IMG/VR virus record: IMGVR_UViG_3300043313_002603
Location: 1 to 32,033 of that record
DNA: 32,033 bases
Reading direction: 5' to 3' (one strand)
Source: a virus
Made by a program: the position numbers and the translations under genes. Numbering within the stretch: position 1 is the stretch's first letter; each line of letters starts with the position of its first letter. Under the pieces are notes generated by a model. It was not told where the DNA came from and ran no database searches. It worked only from the letters and a program-made list of their open reading frames with translations. Shown here piece after piece: positions 14,112-20,427 of this stretch.

Positions 14112-14137
14112 GTGGACGTCTAACCACGTTTCGTCCA
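14112..14137. promoter_or_regulatory. Operator-like dyad before the second HTH gene
   Basis: TGGACG (14113-14118) and CGTCCA (14132-14137) form an inverted repeat, with a nested GTGG/CCAC pair, in a locally AT-richer stretch. It lies 30 bases before ATG 14167. It may bind one of the two neighbouring HTH proteins. If translation starts at 14020 instead, the dyad is inside the coding region. Confidence 0.35.
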
Positions 14138-14166
14138 AAACCGGCGATACGAGCAAGGTGAGCAAC

Positions 14167-14538
14167 ATGCCCGAGCAGGACCCCGCACCGAAACGACCGG
14201 GCACCACCGACCCACGCAAAAAGGCGGACCCCCCCCCCCGCTGTCTTGATCAAGTAGCCATCGATGCGTACCTGCGGCGCAACGGGCCGTGGGCGCGGCA
14301 CTGTGGAAGCGCCGTCAAGGCCCGTCGGGAACAGCTTGGACTGACCGTCATCGAGGTCGCCCGTACCTGCAACATCGGGCCACCGACGCTGTACAAGATC
14401 GAGGGCGGGTCGATGGTGCCGAGCGACGCGGTCCGAGCGCTCCTCGCCTACAGCCTCGACATCGAGCCCGAGTCTCTCTGGGCCTTCCCGTCTCGGCTGG
14501 AGATCGAGCTGATCTCCGCCGCCAGAGCGTCGAAGTGA
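14167..14538 (+). CDS. HTH regulator with poly-C tract in its coding region
   Basis: A 123-residue protein from ATG 14167, which has AAGG upstream; an in-frame ATG at 14020, overlapping the previous stop, would add 49 poorly ordered residues. The C-terminal part is an XRE-like domain (SAVKARREQLGLTVIEVAR, TLYKIEGGSMVPSDAVRALLAY). The N-terminal linker is Pro/Lys-rich. A run of 11 C residues (14229-14239) encodes PPP and the first base of the next Arg codon, before the DNA-binding domain. A one-base slip there would remove the HTH, so this gene could switch on and off. It could be the immunity repressor or an activator. Confidence 0.7.
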   Translation: MPEQDPAPKRPGTTDPRKKADPPPRCLDQVAIDAYLRRNGPWARHCGSAVKARREQLGLTVIEVARTCNIGPPTLYKIEGGSMVPSDAVRALLAYSLDIEPESLWAFPSRLEIELISAARASK

Positions 14539-14741
14539 CCCGCGCCGACGAGATCCACGAGTGGATCGAGCGTACGACCAAGGCGCAGGGTCTCCCGTAC
14601 TACATAGAGGACCCGGCCACCCTCCAGCGGGTCGCCCGGCTCCTGCTCCAGGGCATCGACGACACGCCGCCCTCACCACCCGGTGGTGCGGTCGAGGTGT
14701 CTCGCACCGCCTCGGCCGCTGCGCCGGATCGGGTGCCGTGA
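14535..14741 (+). CDS. Hypothetical protein, 68 residues
   Basis: GTG 14535 overlaps the stop of the HTH gene and its own stop overlaps the next ATG, so it belongs to one operon. The first 42 residues are probably helical (TRADEIHEWIERTTKAQGL, DPATLQRVARLLLQGID). The remainder is a Pro/Ala/Ser tail. No family is recognised. The helical core could be a small DNA- or protein-binding module working with the adjacent regulators, but that is only context. Confidence 0.6.
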   Translation: MTRADEIHEWIERTTKAQGLPYYIEDPATLQRVARLLLQGIDDTPPSPPGGAVEVSRTASAAAPDRVP

Positions 14742-15088
14742 TGGACCAGCCGTCGCTGTTCGCTCCGGCCGTCCGCCCAGGCGATCCGGTCACGTCGCAT
14801 CGGGCGGCCGGCCGGAACCGGGTGACGCTCCGCCAGCGGGTGCTGGTCGAGTTGTCCCGGCACCCGAACGGCTTGACCGACTGGGAGCTCGTCGCCCGGC
14901 TCAACCTGCCGGACCGCCGGAAGCCGTCCGTCGCCAAGCGGCGCCAGGAGATCGGCGCCATCGACACCGGCCGCCGGCGCCTCAGCCCGGACCGGCACGA
15001 GTGCGTCGTGTGGACCTTGCAGCCCGAGATCTGGTCGGTCGAGTCCGAACGTCAGGACCCTCCGCCCGAGCGTGTCGCCTCCGGGTGA
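14741..15088 (+). CDS. Winged-helix-like DNA-binding protein
   Basis: A 115-residue protein with ATG overlapping the previous stop. After PSLFAP and DPVTSHRAA, the segment TLRQRVLVELSRHPNGLTDWELVARLNLPDRRKPSVAKRRQEIG has the helix-turn-helix layout of winged-helix proteins found in many phages. A wing-like strand follows (DTGRRRLSPDRHECVVWTL). Proteins of this type are common in early phage regions and are often annotated only as DNA-binding. Its operon with two HTH genes suggests a regulatory or replication role. Confidence 0.65.
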   Translation: MDQPSLFAPAVRPGDPVTSHRAAGRNRVTLRQRVLVELSRHPNGLTDWELVARLNLPDRRKPSVAKRRQEIGAIDTGRRRLSPDRHECVVWTLQPEIWSVESERQDPPPERVASG

Positions 15089-15121
15089 CCTCGACCGACC
15101 ACCACCCCCCAGAAAACAGCT

Positions 15122-15159
15122 GCAGCCCCGGCCATTCCTGAACAGAGGACCGGAGCTGC
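15122..15159 (+). terminator. Imperfect hairpin before the recombination operon
   Basis: GCAGCCCCGGCC (15122-15133) pairs with GGACCGGAGCTGC (15147-15159) with two mismatches and a 13-base loop. It is the only structure in the 93-base gap between the regulator and recombination operons. It could end the first unit or act as an attenuator for the second. No T-run follows. Confidence 0.4.
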
Positions 15160-15181
15160 GCCAACCGAGAAAGAAGGCTAG

Positions 15182-15802
15182 ATGACTGACCAGATCCATA
15201 TCGACCGCATCGCCTCGGAGACCATCCAGGTCCCGATCGTCGGCACCATGCCGCTGATCGTCCACAACTTCTCCGACAAGTCGAAGCGTCAGATGCTCGA
15301 CGCCCAGCAGGGCCGGAAAAAGCCGAAGGAGACCCGCGACCCGGAGGCCGAGTACGAGGCCGCGTTCTACCGGACGAAAGACGGCTACGGGTTCCCGGTC
15401 ACCGCGTTCAAGGCAGCGACCGTCGGCGCCGCCCGCTTCTACGGCAAGGACATCAACATGACGTCGCTGCGCCAGTTCCTGTTCATGCACGGCGAGCTGT
15501 CCGAGAAGGATGCGCAGGCGCTGGTGCCGATCATCGGTGAGCCGACCATGCGAGAGGACATCGTCCGCCTCGGCGGCGCCTCCCGGTCGGCGGACCTCCG
15601 CTACCGGCCGATGTTCAGCGAGTGGTCGACGGTGCTGACGGTCACCTTCGTCACCTCGAGCCTGAGCAGGAGCAGCGTCCTGTCGTTGATCGACGCCGGC
15701 GGGCTCGGTATCGGCGTCGGCGAGTGGCGGCCAGAAAAGAGGGGCGAGTTCGGGACCTTCGCCGTCGACGGCACCCGCGACGTCGAGGTGATCGAACGAT
15801 GA
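15182..15802 (+). CDS. Conserved phage protein at the head of the recombination operon
   Basis: A 206-residue protein. ATG 15182 follows AAGAAGG. I recognise the type from many phages: MPLIVHNFSDKSKRQML early, DPEAEYEAAFYRTKDGYGFPVTAFKAA next, then GEPTMREDIVRLGG, RYRPMFSEW and a glycine-rich GIGVGEWRPEKRGEFG near the end. The strand-rich layout with a late Gly-rich loop is reminiscent of RAMP/Cas7-like folds, but this is an impression that needs a structure search. Its place before exonuclease and RecT genes suggests a DNA-processing role. Pentamer array 1 begins right at its stop. Confidence 0.7.
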   Translation: MTDQIHIDRIASETIQVPIVGTMPLIVHNFSDKSKRQMLDAQQGRKKPKETRDPEAEYEAAFYRTKDGYGFPVTAFKAATVGAARFYGKDINMTSLRQFLFMHGELSEKDAQALVPIIGEPTMREDIVRLGGASRSADLRYRPMFSEWSTVLTVTFVTSSLSRSSVLSLIDAGGLGIGVGEWRPEKRGEFGTFAVDGTRDVEVIER

Positions 15803-16686
15803 GCACGGCAGGCACGGCTAGGCGTGGTATGCCAGGTCTCGGCTTGGCTCGGCAGGGCAGGGCAGGCAAGGCGCGGCTTGGCTTAGCTTGGCCCGTCCGG
15901 GCGTGGCGTGGCTCGGCAGGCATGGTGCGGCTGGTCCTCGCATGGAGCGGCTGGGTGCGGCATGGTGAGGTCGGGCAAGGCTCGGCGAGGCAGGCCAGGC
16001 TTGGCTTGGTACGGCGTGGTGGGGCTGGTTGGGGCACGGCAGGCATGGCACGGCTCGGCCCGGCCTGGCCGGGCAGGGTCCGGCAGCGCCTGGCATGGCA
16101 GGCAAGGCGCGGCGCGGCAAGTCGCGGTGCGGTTCGGCAAGGCGTGGCAGGCAAGGCGTGGCAAGGCCCGGCTCGGCGAGGCCGGGCTTGGCGTGTCTTG
16201 GCTTGGCGTGGCCCGGCAGGCGTGGCTTGGCTCGGCACGGCTAGGCGGGGCGGGGCTCGGCCAGGCTCGGCGTGGCACGGCAGGCTAGGCGCGGCGAGGC
16301 CCGGCACGTCGGGGTGTGGCGAGGTCTGGCATGGCTCGGCAGGCAGGGCTCGGCCGGGCACGTCGTGGCAAGGCATGGCCCGGTCCGGCAGGCAGGGTTC
16401 GGAGCGGCTGGGCAGGGCCGGGCAAGGCTCGGCGCGGCAGGGCGAGTCCTGGCAAGGCTGGGCATGGCAGGCAAGGCGCGGCTCGGCCAGGCGCGACTGG
16501 GCACGGTCGGGCCCGGCGCGGCAGGGTACGGCAGGCACGGCTAGGCATGGCGCGACTGGGCAGGGCTTGGTTTGTCCGGGCAGGGCAGTCTGGGCAGGGC
16601 CTGGTTCGGCCTGGCAGGGCCCGGCGCGGCCGGGCACGGCACGGCTGCGTGCGGCATGTCACGGGGCTGAGGGGGTGGTCGCGTGA
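15799..16686 (+). CDS. Open reading frame made of the pentamer array (295 residues), translation uncertain
   Basis: ATG 15799 overlaps the upstream TGA and the TGA at 16684-16686 overlaps the next GTG, so the frame is open from junction to junction. The predicted product is low-complexity and rich in Ala, Arg, Gly, Trp, Gln and Leu, with recurring 5-residue patterns such as GKARLGLAW. This follows from reading a 5-base repeat in triplets. The same DNA is also open on the minus strand, so openness alone is weak evidence. Either the array is translated as a basic repetitive protein, or it is a DNA or RNA element placed at a coupled junction. Confidence 0.35.
   Translation: MSTAGTARRGMPGLGLARQGRAGKARLGLAWPVRAWRGSAGMVRLVLAWSGWVRHGEVGQGSARQARLGLVRRGGAGWGTAGMARLGPAWPGRVRQRLAWQARRGAASRGAVRQGVAGKAWQGPARRGRAWRVLAWRGPAGVAWLGTARRGGARPGSAWHGRLGAARPGTSGCGEVWHGSAGRARPGTSWQGMARSGRQGSERLGRAGQGSARQGESWQGWAWQARRGSARRDWARSGPARQGTAGTARHGATGQGLVCPGRAVWAGPGSAWQGPARPGTARLRAACHGAEGVVA
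15807..16664 (+). repeat. Pentamer array 1: 160 degenerate CNNGG units with 14 four-base units
   Basis: From the C at 15809 to 16664 the sequence divides without remainder into five-base units of form CNNGG, mostly with two free bases, and 14 four-base units. Thirteen of these are CAGG, seen as GGCAGGC starting at 15807, 15861, 15915, 15989, 16038, 16097, 16146, 16215, 16279, 16338, 16387, 16466 and 16530. One is CAGT (GGCAGTC at 16584). The intervals are 54, 54, 74, 49, 59, 49, 69, 64, 59, 49, 79, 64 and 54, all equal to 4 modulo 5. The plus strand is G-rich. No function is known to me. Confidence 0.9.
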
Positions 16687-17105
16687 GTCTGCGCGATCAC
16701 CTCCAGCACATCTACTCCGAGCGCGGCATGTTGACGCCGGCCATCGTGGTGGACGAGGCCCGGCCGCCGGCGTCGCCGCTGCACGACAGGTTCGACTGGG
16801 ACAACGAGTCGGCTGGTGAGGCGTGGCGGCGTGTGCAGGCGCAGCAGCTGATCCGGTCGGTGCGGGTGGTGTACCGGGAGCCAACGGAGACCGATCCGGG
16901 TGAGTCGGTGCGGGCGTGGCACGCGGTCCGGCAGCCGTCGGGGCACGTGTACGAGCCGGCCGAGAAGGTCGCTGGCGACGAGCTCCTGTCGCGCATCGTC
17001 CTGAAGGACATGGAGCGGGAGTGGAAGCAGTTGCACCGTCGCTTCGGTCACTTCGTCGAGTTCGTCGACCTGGTCCGGGGCGACCTGGGCAAGGAGGCGT
17101 CATGA
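16683..17105 (+). CDS. Hypothetical protein of the phage recombination operon, 140 residues
   Basis: GTG 16683 overlaps the stop of the array ORF. The protein begins SLRDHLQHIYSERGMLTP, then PASPLHDRFDWDNESAGEAWRR and AQQLIRSVRVVYREP. It continues with SVRAWHAVRQPSGHVYEP and ends helical (MEREWKQLHRRFGHFVEFVDLV). This pattern recurs in phages next to exonuclease or RecT-type genes, but I know no assigned activity. The Trp/Arg-rich helices could contact DNA or a partner recombinase. The next gene overlaps it as ATGA. Confidence 0.7.
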   Translation: MSLRDHLQHIYSERGMLTPAIVVDEARPPASPLHDRFDWDNESAGEAWRRVQAQQLIRSVRVVYREPTETDPGESVRAWHAVRQPSGHVYEPAEKVAGDELLSRIVLKDMEREWKQLHRRFGHFVEFVDLVRGDLGKEAS

Positions 17106-17740
17106 CCTCCGGCACAGTGTCCTTCGAGATCAACGACACCGAGTGCAACCTTCGCCTCGAGTTGGATCTCGGCGGACCGGCCCATCTCTATTCGGGTTTC
17201 CTGCAGCTGGTCACCCTGGCGATGACCGGCCTGGACGGAGACACCCCGCCGCCGGTTGAGGCCCCGGCGCCGGTCACCGAGGATCCACTGGTGCCCTCAC
17301 CCGAGGTGCCTGAACCTGAACCGGAGCCGGTGACGTTCACGGTCGACCCGCCCGAGCCGGAGCCGAGCTCATCGAACGGTTCGGGATCGACGAGCCCGAC
17401 GGCGGAGATCCTGGGCCTGTTGGCTGAGGCCGGTGGTGAGTTGTCGGACGCCGAGGGTCGGGTGGCGGCGAAGATCCGTGACATCACCGGCCTGGCCGAC
17501 AAGGCCGTGTCGAACGCTTTGACCCGGTTGCGGGATCGGGGCTTGATCTTGTCGTCGACGACGGGTCGCCGGACCTCGAGGGTGACGCTCACCCTGGCCG
17601 GGTGGGAGGCGGCCGGGTCACCGGCACCGATGGACGCCCCGGCCGCATCCGCTGATCACCATCAGCGGATGCGTGACCGTGCCGCCGAGGCTGTGGGTGG
17701 GACGCCGGGGTCGGGTCGACGGTTCGAGGCCCGGCGATGA
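17102..17740 (+). CDS. Two-domain protein with C-terminal winged helix
   Basis: A 212-residue protein, ATG overlapping the previous stop. Residues 1-45 form a small beta/alpha domain (TVSFEINDTECNLRLELDLGG). Residues about 46-95 are a Pro/Glu-rich flexible linker. Residues about 97-165 look like a MarR-style winged helix (TAEILGLLAEAGGELSDAEG, ALTRLRDRGLILSSTTGRR). A basic tail follows. A perfect 12-bp inverted repeat with a 4-base loop lies in its coding DNA (17645-17672). Pentamer array 2 begins at its stop codon. The function is unknown; a DNA-binding role in recombination or its control fits the neighbours. Confidence 0.7.
   Translation: MTSGTVSFEINDTECNLRLELDLGGPAHLYSGFLQLVTLAMTGLDGDTPPPVEAPAPVTEDPLVPSPEVPEPEPEPVTFTVDPPEPEPSSSNGSGSTSPTAEILGLLAEAGGELSDAEGRVAAKIRDITGLADKAVSNALTRLRDRGLILSSTTGRRTSRVTLTLAGWEAAGSPAPMDAPAASADHHQRMRDRAAEAVGGTPGSGRRFEARR
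17645..17672. repeat. Perfect 12-bp inverted repeat inside a coding region
   Basis: GCATCCGCTGAT (17645-17656) and ATCAGCGGATGC (17661-17672) flank a CACC loop. Perfect symmetry over 24 bases is unusual within a gene. It could form an mRNA hairpin or a cruciform, or be a binding site. It ends 72 bases before array 2. Confidence 0.7.
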
Positions 17741-17744
17741 CCGC

Positions 17745-17825
17745 GGCAGGCACGGAGGGGCAAGGCACGGCGGGGTCTGGCTCGTCATGGCACGGCGAGG
17801 CCGGGCCAGGCAGGGCACGGCAGGC
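17745..17825 (+). repeat. Pentamer array 2: one block of 14 units between two CAGG units
   Basis: GGCAGGC occurs at 17745 and 17819, 74 bases apart, which is 14 five-base units plus one four-base unit and again 4 modulo 5. The block opens like array 1: GGCAGGCACGG begins eight bases after the A of an ATGA junction in both. A 38-codon ORF (17737-17853) runs through it, overlapping the upstream stop and the next start as ATGA at both ends, as for array 1. Confidence 0.85.
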
Positions 17826-17849
17826 ATGGAGATCGAGATGGAGGGTCGG

Positions 17850-18212
17850 ATGACCGAGACCGCTGAGGTTGCGAACCGCAAGCAGTTCCGGGAGGACGTC
17901 CTCGCCCTGGTCCAGGACCTGGGGGCGTTGTGCCGGTTCGTGTGGGATCACCCGGCGTTCCCGGTCCCGACCTTGCATGAGTTCGCTCCGGTGACCTACT
18001 CGGTGGATGCCGGTTCGGAGGACCAGTTCGACCGTCTGTCCGACGTGTTGGCCGCTGATGGTGTGGTGGAGCACGAGTCGCACACGACGTTCCGCCTGGT
18101 GCGCCGCCGGTTCGGTCGGGCCGAGCTGCAGCTGTACCTGTTCCCGGCCGGCCACCCGCCGGTCGAGGACGCCACCGCCGGTGCGGTCCCGGTCGAGGAG
18201 GTGTCGTCGTGA
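17850..18212 (+). CDS. Hypothetical protein, 120 residues
   Basis: ATG 17850 is preceded by GGAGGG and overlaps the stop of the small array-2 ORF. In-frame ATGs at 17838 and 17826 are alternatives that would add four or eight residues. The protein begins TETAEVANRKQFREDVLALVQDLGALCRFVWDHPAFPVP, then a strand and helix pattern around YSVDAGSEDQFDRLSDVLAADG, and a basic strand segment (FRLVRRRFGRAELQLYLFP). It resembles unnamed small proteins found beside phage recombination genes. The function is not recognised. Confidence 0.65.
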   Translation: MTETAEVANRKQFREDVLALVQDLGALCRFVWDHPAFPVPTLHEFAPVTYSVDAGSEDQFDRLSDVLAADGVVEHESHTTFRLVRRRFGRAELQLYLFPAGHPPVEDATAGAVPVEEVSS

Positions 18213-18322
18213 GCGTCGACCCGGAACCCGACGAGGAGGCCGTGGACCTCGACGCGGTCGCTGCCGGTGTCGCCGAGGACGACGCCCTCGAACGGAAACG
18301 GGGTCTCGTCGATGATGAGTGA
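18209..18322 (+). CDS. Small acidic protein, 37 residues
   Basis: GTG 18209 overlaps the previous TGA, and the ORF ends just inside the exonuclease gene. The product is very acidic (SVDPEPDEEAVDLDAVAAGVAEDDALERKRG). Its coupled position suggests it is translated. Such small acidic proteins may act as DNA mimics or as partners of a nuclease, but nothing here proves this. Confidence 0.55.
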   Translation: MSVDPEPDEEAVDLDAVAAGVAEDDALERKRGLVDDE

Positions 18323-19304
18323 CCTGTTGCTCCGCGAGGACCTCGAGGTGGTCGGCCTGGCCGGCGTGGAGCGCGACGACTGGCTGGATCTGCGCCGTAC
18401 CGGGGTGGGCGGATCCGACGTCGGGTCGATCGTCGGGGTGAACCGGTGGAAGTCCTCCTACCAGGTGTGGTTGGAGAAGACGGGCCGACTCCCCGACGAG
18501 GACCTGTCGGACCGCGACGCCGTCCACTTCGGCAACGTGTTGGAGGGTGCGGTGGCGGACCGGTTCGCCTACCGGACCGGGTTCGACGTGTGGAACCCGA
18601 AGGCGATGTTCCGGGACCGGGCGAGGCCGTGGCGTCTGGCCACCCCGGACCGCCTGATGCTCGACGTCGACCGGGTGCTCGGTGTCCTGGAGGTGAAGAC
18701 CGCCGGCCACTACGCCGGGGACGACTGGGCCGACGGGAAGGTCCCGGAGACCTACGAGCTCCAGGGCGCCCACTACGCCGGCCTGCTCGGTCTCCCGTAC
18801 TGCTACTTCGCGGTGCTGATCGGTGGGCAGCGCCTGGAGTGGCGTCGGGTCGACGTCGACGCCGACTACGCCGCCGACGTCGCCGACGTCGTCGACCGGT
18901 TCTGGCACGACCACGTCCTCACCGACGACCCGCCACCACCCGACGGTTCGGCAGCCTGCACCGACGTCCTGAACCGGCTGTGGGACCCGGAGGAGTCGAC
19001 GGTGAACCTGGGTCGGGAGGCGCTGATCTGGGCCCGGGAGTACCTCGACGCCGGCCGGGAACGCAACGTGGTCGAGGCCCGCAAGGTGCTGGCCGCCAAC
19101 CGGTTGCGGACCCTGCTGGCCGAACACACCGTCGGTCTGGTCGACGGGGCGAAGGTGGCGACGTGGCGGCCGGTCGAGACCCGCCGGTTCGACTCGAAGG
19201 CGTTCGCCGTCGACCACCCCGACCTGTTCGAGAAGTACCGGACCACGTCGACGTCACGGACCCTGCGGGTGCCGGCATCGATCAACGCCAAGGAGACCGA
19301 CTGA
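18312..19304 (+). CDS. YqaJ-type viral recombinase exonuclease
   Basis: A 330-residue nuclease expected to resect double-strand DNA ends 5' to 3', leaving single strands for RecT. The YqaJ signature GVGGSDVGSIVGVNRWKSS lies at residues 31-49. The active-site region of the PD-(D/E)XK fold is visible as GNVLEGAVADRF (E78), TPDRLM (D113) and GVLEVKT (E127, K129), with YELQGAHYAGLLG next. The C-terminal third is helical and may contact the partner. ATG 18312 and the adjacent ATG 18315 are both possible. The stop overlaps the RecT start (TGATG), as in other exonuclease-SSAP pairs. Confidence 0.92.
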   Translation: MMSDLLLREDLEVVGLAGVERDDWLDLRRTGVGGSDVGSIVGVNRWKSSYQVWLEKTGRLPDEDLSDRDAVHFGNVLEGAVADRFAYRTGFDVWNPKAMFRDRARPWRLATPDRLMLDVDRVLGVLEVKTAGHYAGDDWADGKVPETYELQGAHYAGLLGLPYCYFAVLIGGQRLEWRRVDVDADYAADVADVVDRFWHDHVLTDDPPPPDGSAACTDVLNRLWDPEESTVNLGREALIWAREYLDAGRERNVVEARKVLAANRLRTLLAEHTVGLVDGAKVATWRPVETRRFDSKAFAVDHPDLFEKYRTTSTSRTLRVPASINAKETD

Positions 19305-20128
19305 TGGCTGCCCGTGACCGTGTCCGACCGTCCGAGCCCGGCCAGGGGGTGGAGCGGGCCGCACCCCAGGCGCCGGTGCTCGCCATGCTGTCGAGACCGG
19401 CGAACCTCGAGGAGGTCGCCAAGGCCCTGCCGGCCGGCTACACCGTCGACCGGTTCATCCGGTTGGCCCGCACCGCCATCCAGACGTCGCCGCAGCTGCT
19501 CGAGTGTCACCCGACGTCGGTCGTCGCCGCGCTGCACCGGGCGGCGTCGTACGGGCTGGATGTCGGCCCGGTCGGTCACGCCTACCTGGTCCCCTTCGGT
19601 GGCAAGGCGCAGCTGATCATCGGGTACCGGGGGATGATCGCCCTGGCCCGACGGTCCGGTGAGCTCGCCTCGGTCGAGGCCCGGGCGGTCCGGGCCAACG
19701 ACGAGTTCGACTACGCCTTCGGGCTCGAGCAGCGCCTCGTCCACCGGCCGGCCCTGTCGGACCGGGGTGACATCGTGTGCTTCTGGGGGCTGGCCCGGTT
19801 CACGAACGGTGGCACCTACTTCGTGGTCGTCGATCTCGACACGATCGAGGCGCACCGTCAGGAATCGAAGACCGGCGCCCAGGACAAGGGCCCGTGGAAG
19901 ACGCACTACGAGGCGATGGGCGCCAAGACTGTGATCCGGATCATGGAGCCCTACCTGCCGTTGACCACCGACGCCGCTGAGGTGATGCAGGGTGACGAGG
20001 TCCCGGTCGACGAGTCCCGGTTCGCCTACCTCGACACGACCATGGTCGACATCCCCGACCCGTTCGACGAACCCGAACTGGGACCGCCACCCGAGCACGA
20101 CCCCGAGCCTGGGGACGGTGACCAGTGA
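19304..20128 (+). CDS. recT: RecT-family single-strand annealing protein
   Basis: A 274-residue annealase that pairs complementary single strands made by the adjacent exonuclease. Typical RecT features are present: RFIRLARTAIQTSPQLLECHPTSVV early, then AASYGLDVG, HAYLVPFGGKAQLIIGYRGMIALARRSG, and KTHYEAMGAKTVIR toward the end. The C-terminus is acidic and Pro-rich, which in this family often binds host SSB or other partners. ATG overlaps the exonuclease stop. The pair gives the phage its own homologous recombination for repair, circularisation or concatemer formation. Confidence 0.95.
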   Translation: MAARDRVRPSEPGQGVERAAPQAPVLAMLSRPANLEEVAKALPAGYTVDRFIRLARTAIQTSPQLLECHPTSVVAALHRAASYGLDVGPVGHAYLVPFGGKAQLIIGYRGMIALARRSGELASVEARAVRANDEFDYAFGLEQRLVHRPALSDRGDIVCFWGLARFTNGGTYFVVVDLDTIEAHRQESKTGAQDKGPWKTHYEAMGAKTVIRIMEPYLPLTTDAAEVMQGDEVPVDESRFAYLDTTMVDIPDPFDEPELGPPPEHDPEPGDGDQ

Positions 20129-20427
20129 CCGGCCGGCGTCGTCGTCTCCGTGCCGGTGTCCTGGACCGGCTGCTGGTCACCGAGTCGGCCGATCCCCGCG
20201 GTGACCGGGTGCTGCTGTGGGTGGCGGTGAGGGTGCCGTCGCGGGCCCGTTGGTTGCGTGCGCTGGTCGACGACCACCGCCTGGACCGTGCCGTCGTCGA
20301 GCGGGCCCGGCTGGTCGAGGCGCTCCGTGACACCGGCCGCACCCTCCCGGCGTCGACGGTCGACATGGACCATGGCCCGGCTGTCGACCGTCTCCTTGAC
20401 CTGCACCGCCCGGGAAAGGCGACGTGA
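20125..20427 (+). CDS. Hypothetical protein, 100 residues
   Basis: GTG 20125 overlaps the RecT stop, and its own stop overlaps the next GTG. The N-terminus is very basic (TGRRRRLRAGVLDRLLV), followed by strand-rich sequence (RVLLWVAVRVPSRARWLRALVDD) and helices (RAVVERARLVEALRDTG). The net positive charge and coupling to RecT suggest a nucleic-acid-binding accessory protein. No domain is recognised. Confidence 0.6.
   Translation: MTGRRRRLRAGVLDRLLVTESADPRGDRVLLWVAVRVPSRARWLRALVDDHRLDRAVVERARLVEALRDTGRTLPASTVDMDHGPAVDRLLDLHRPGKAT

Noticed and set aside
15651-16637. Minus-strand ORF of 328 residues opposite array 1
   Set aside because: It is open only because the repeat makes few stops on either strand. 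It has no start signal or neighbour coupling on the minus strand.
15807-16664. CRISPR array
   Set aside because: There are no repeats of 20-40 bases and no spacers; the unit is five bases with two free positions.
17589-19217. 542-residue minus-strand ORF opposite the exonuclease region
   Set aside because: It overlaps several well-supported plus-strand genes including YqaJ and has no recognisable domain.
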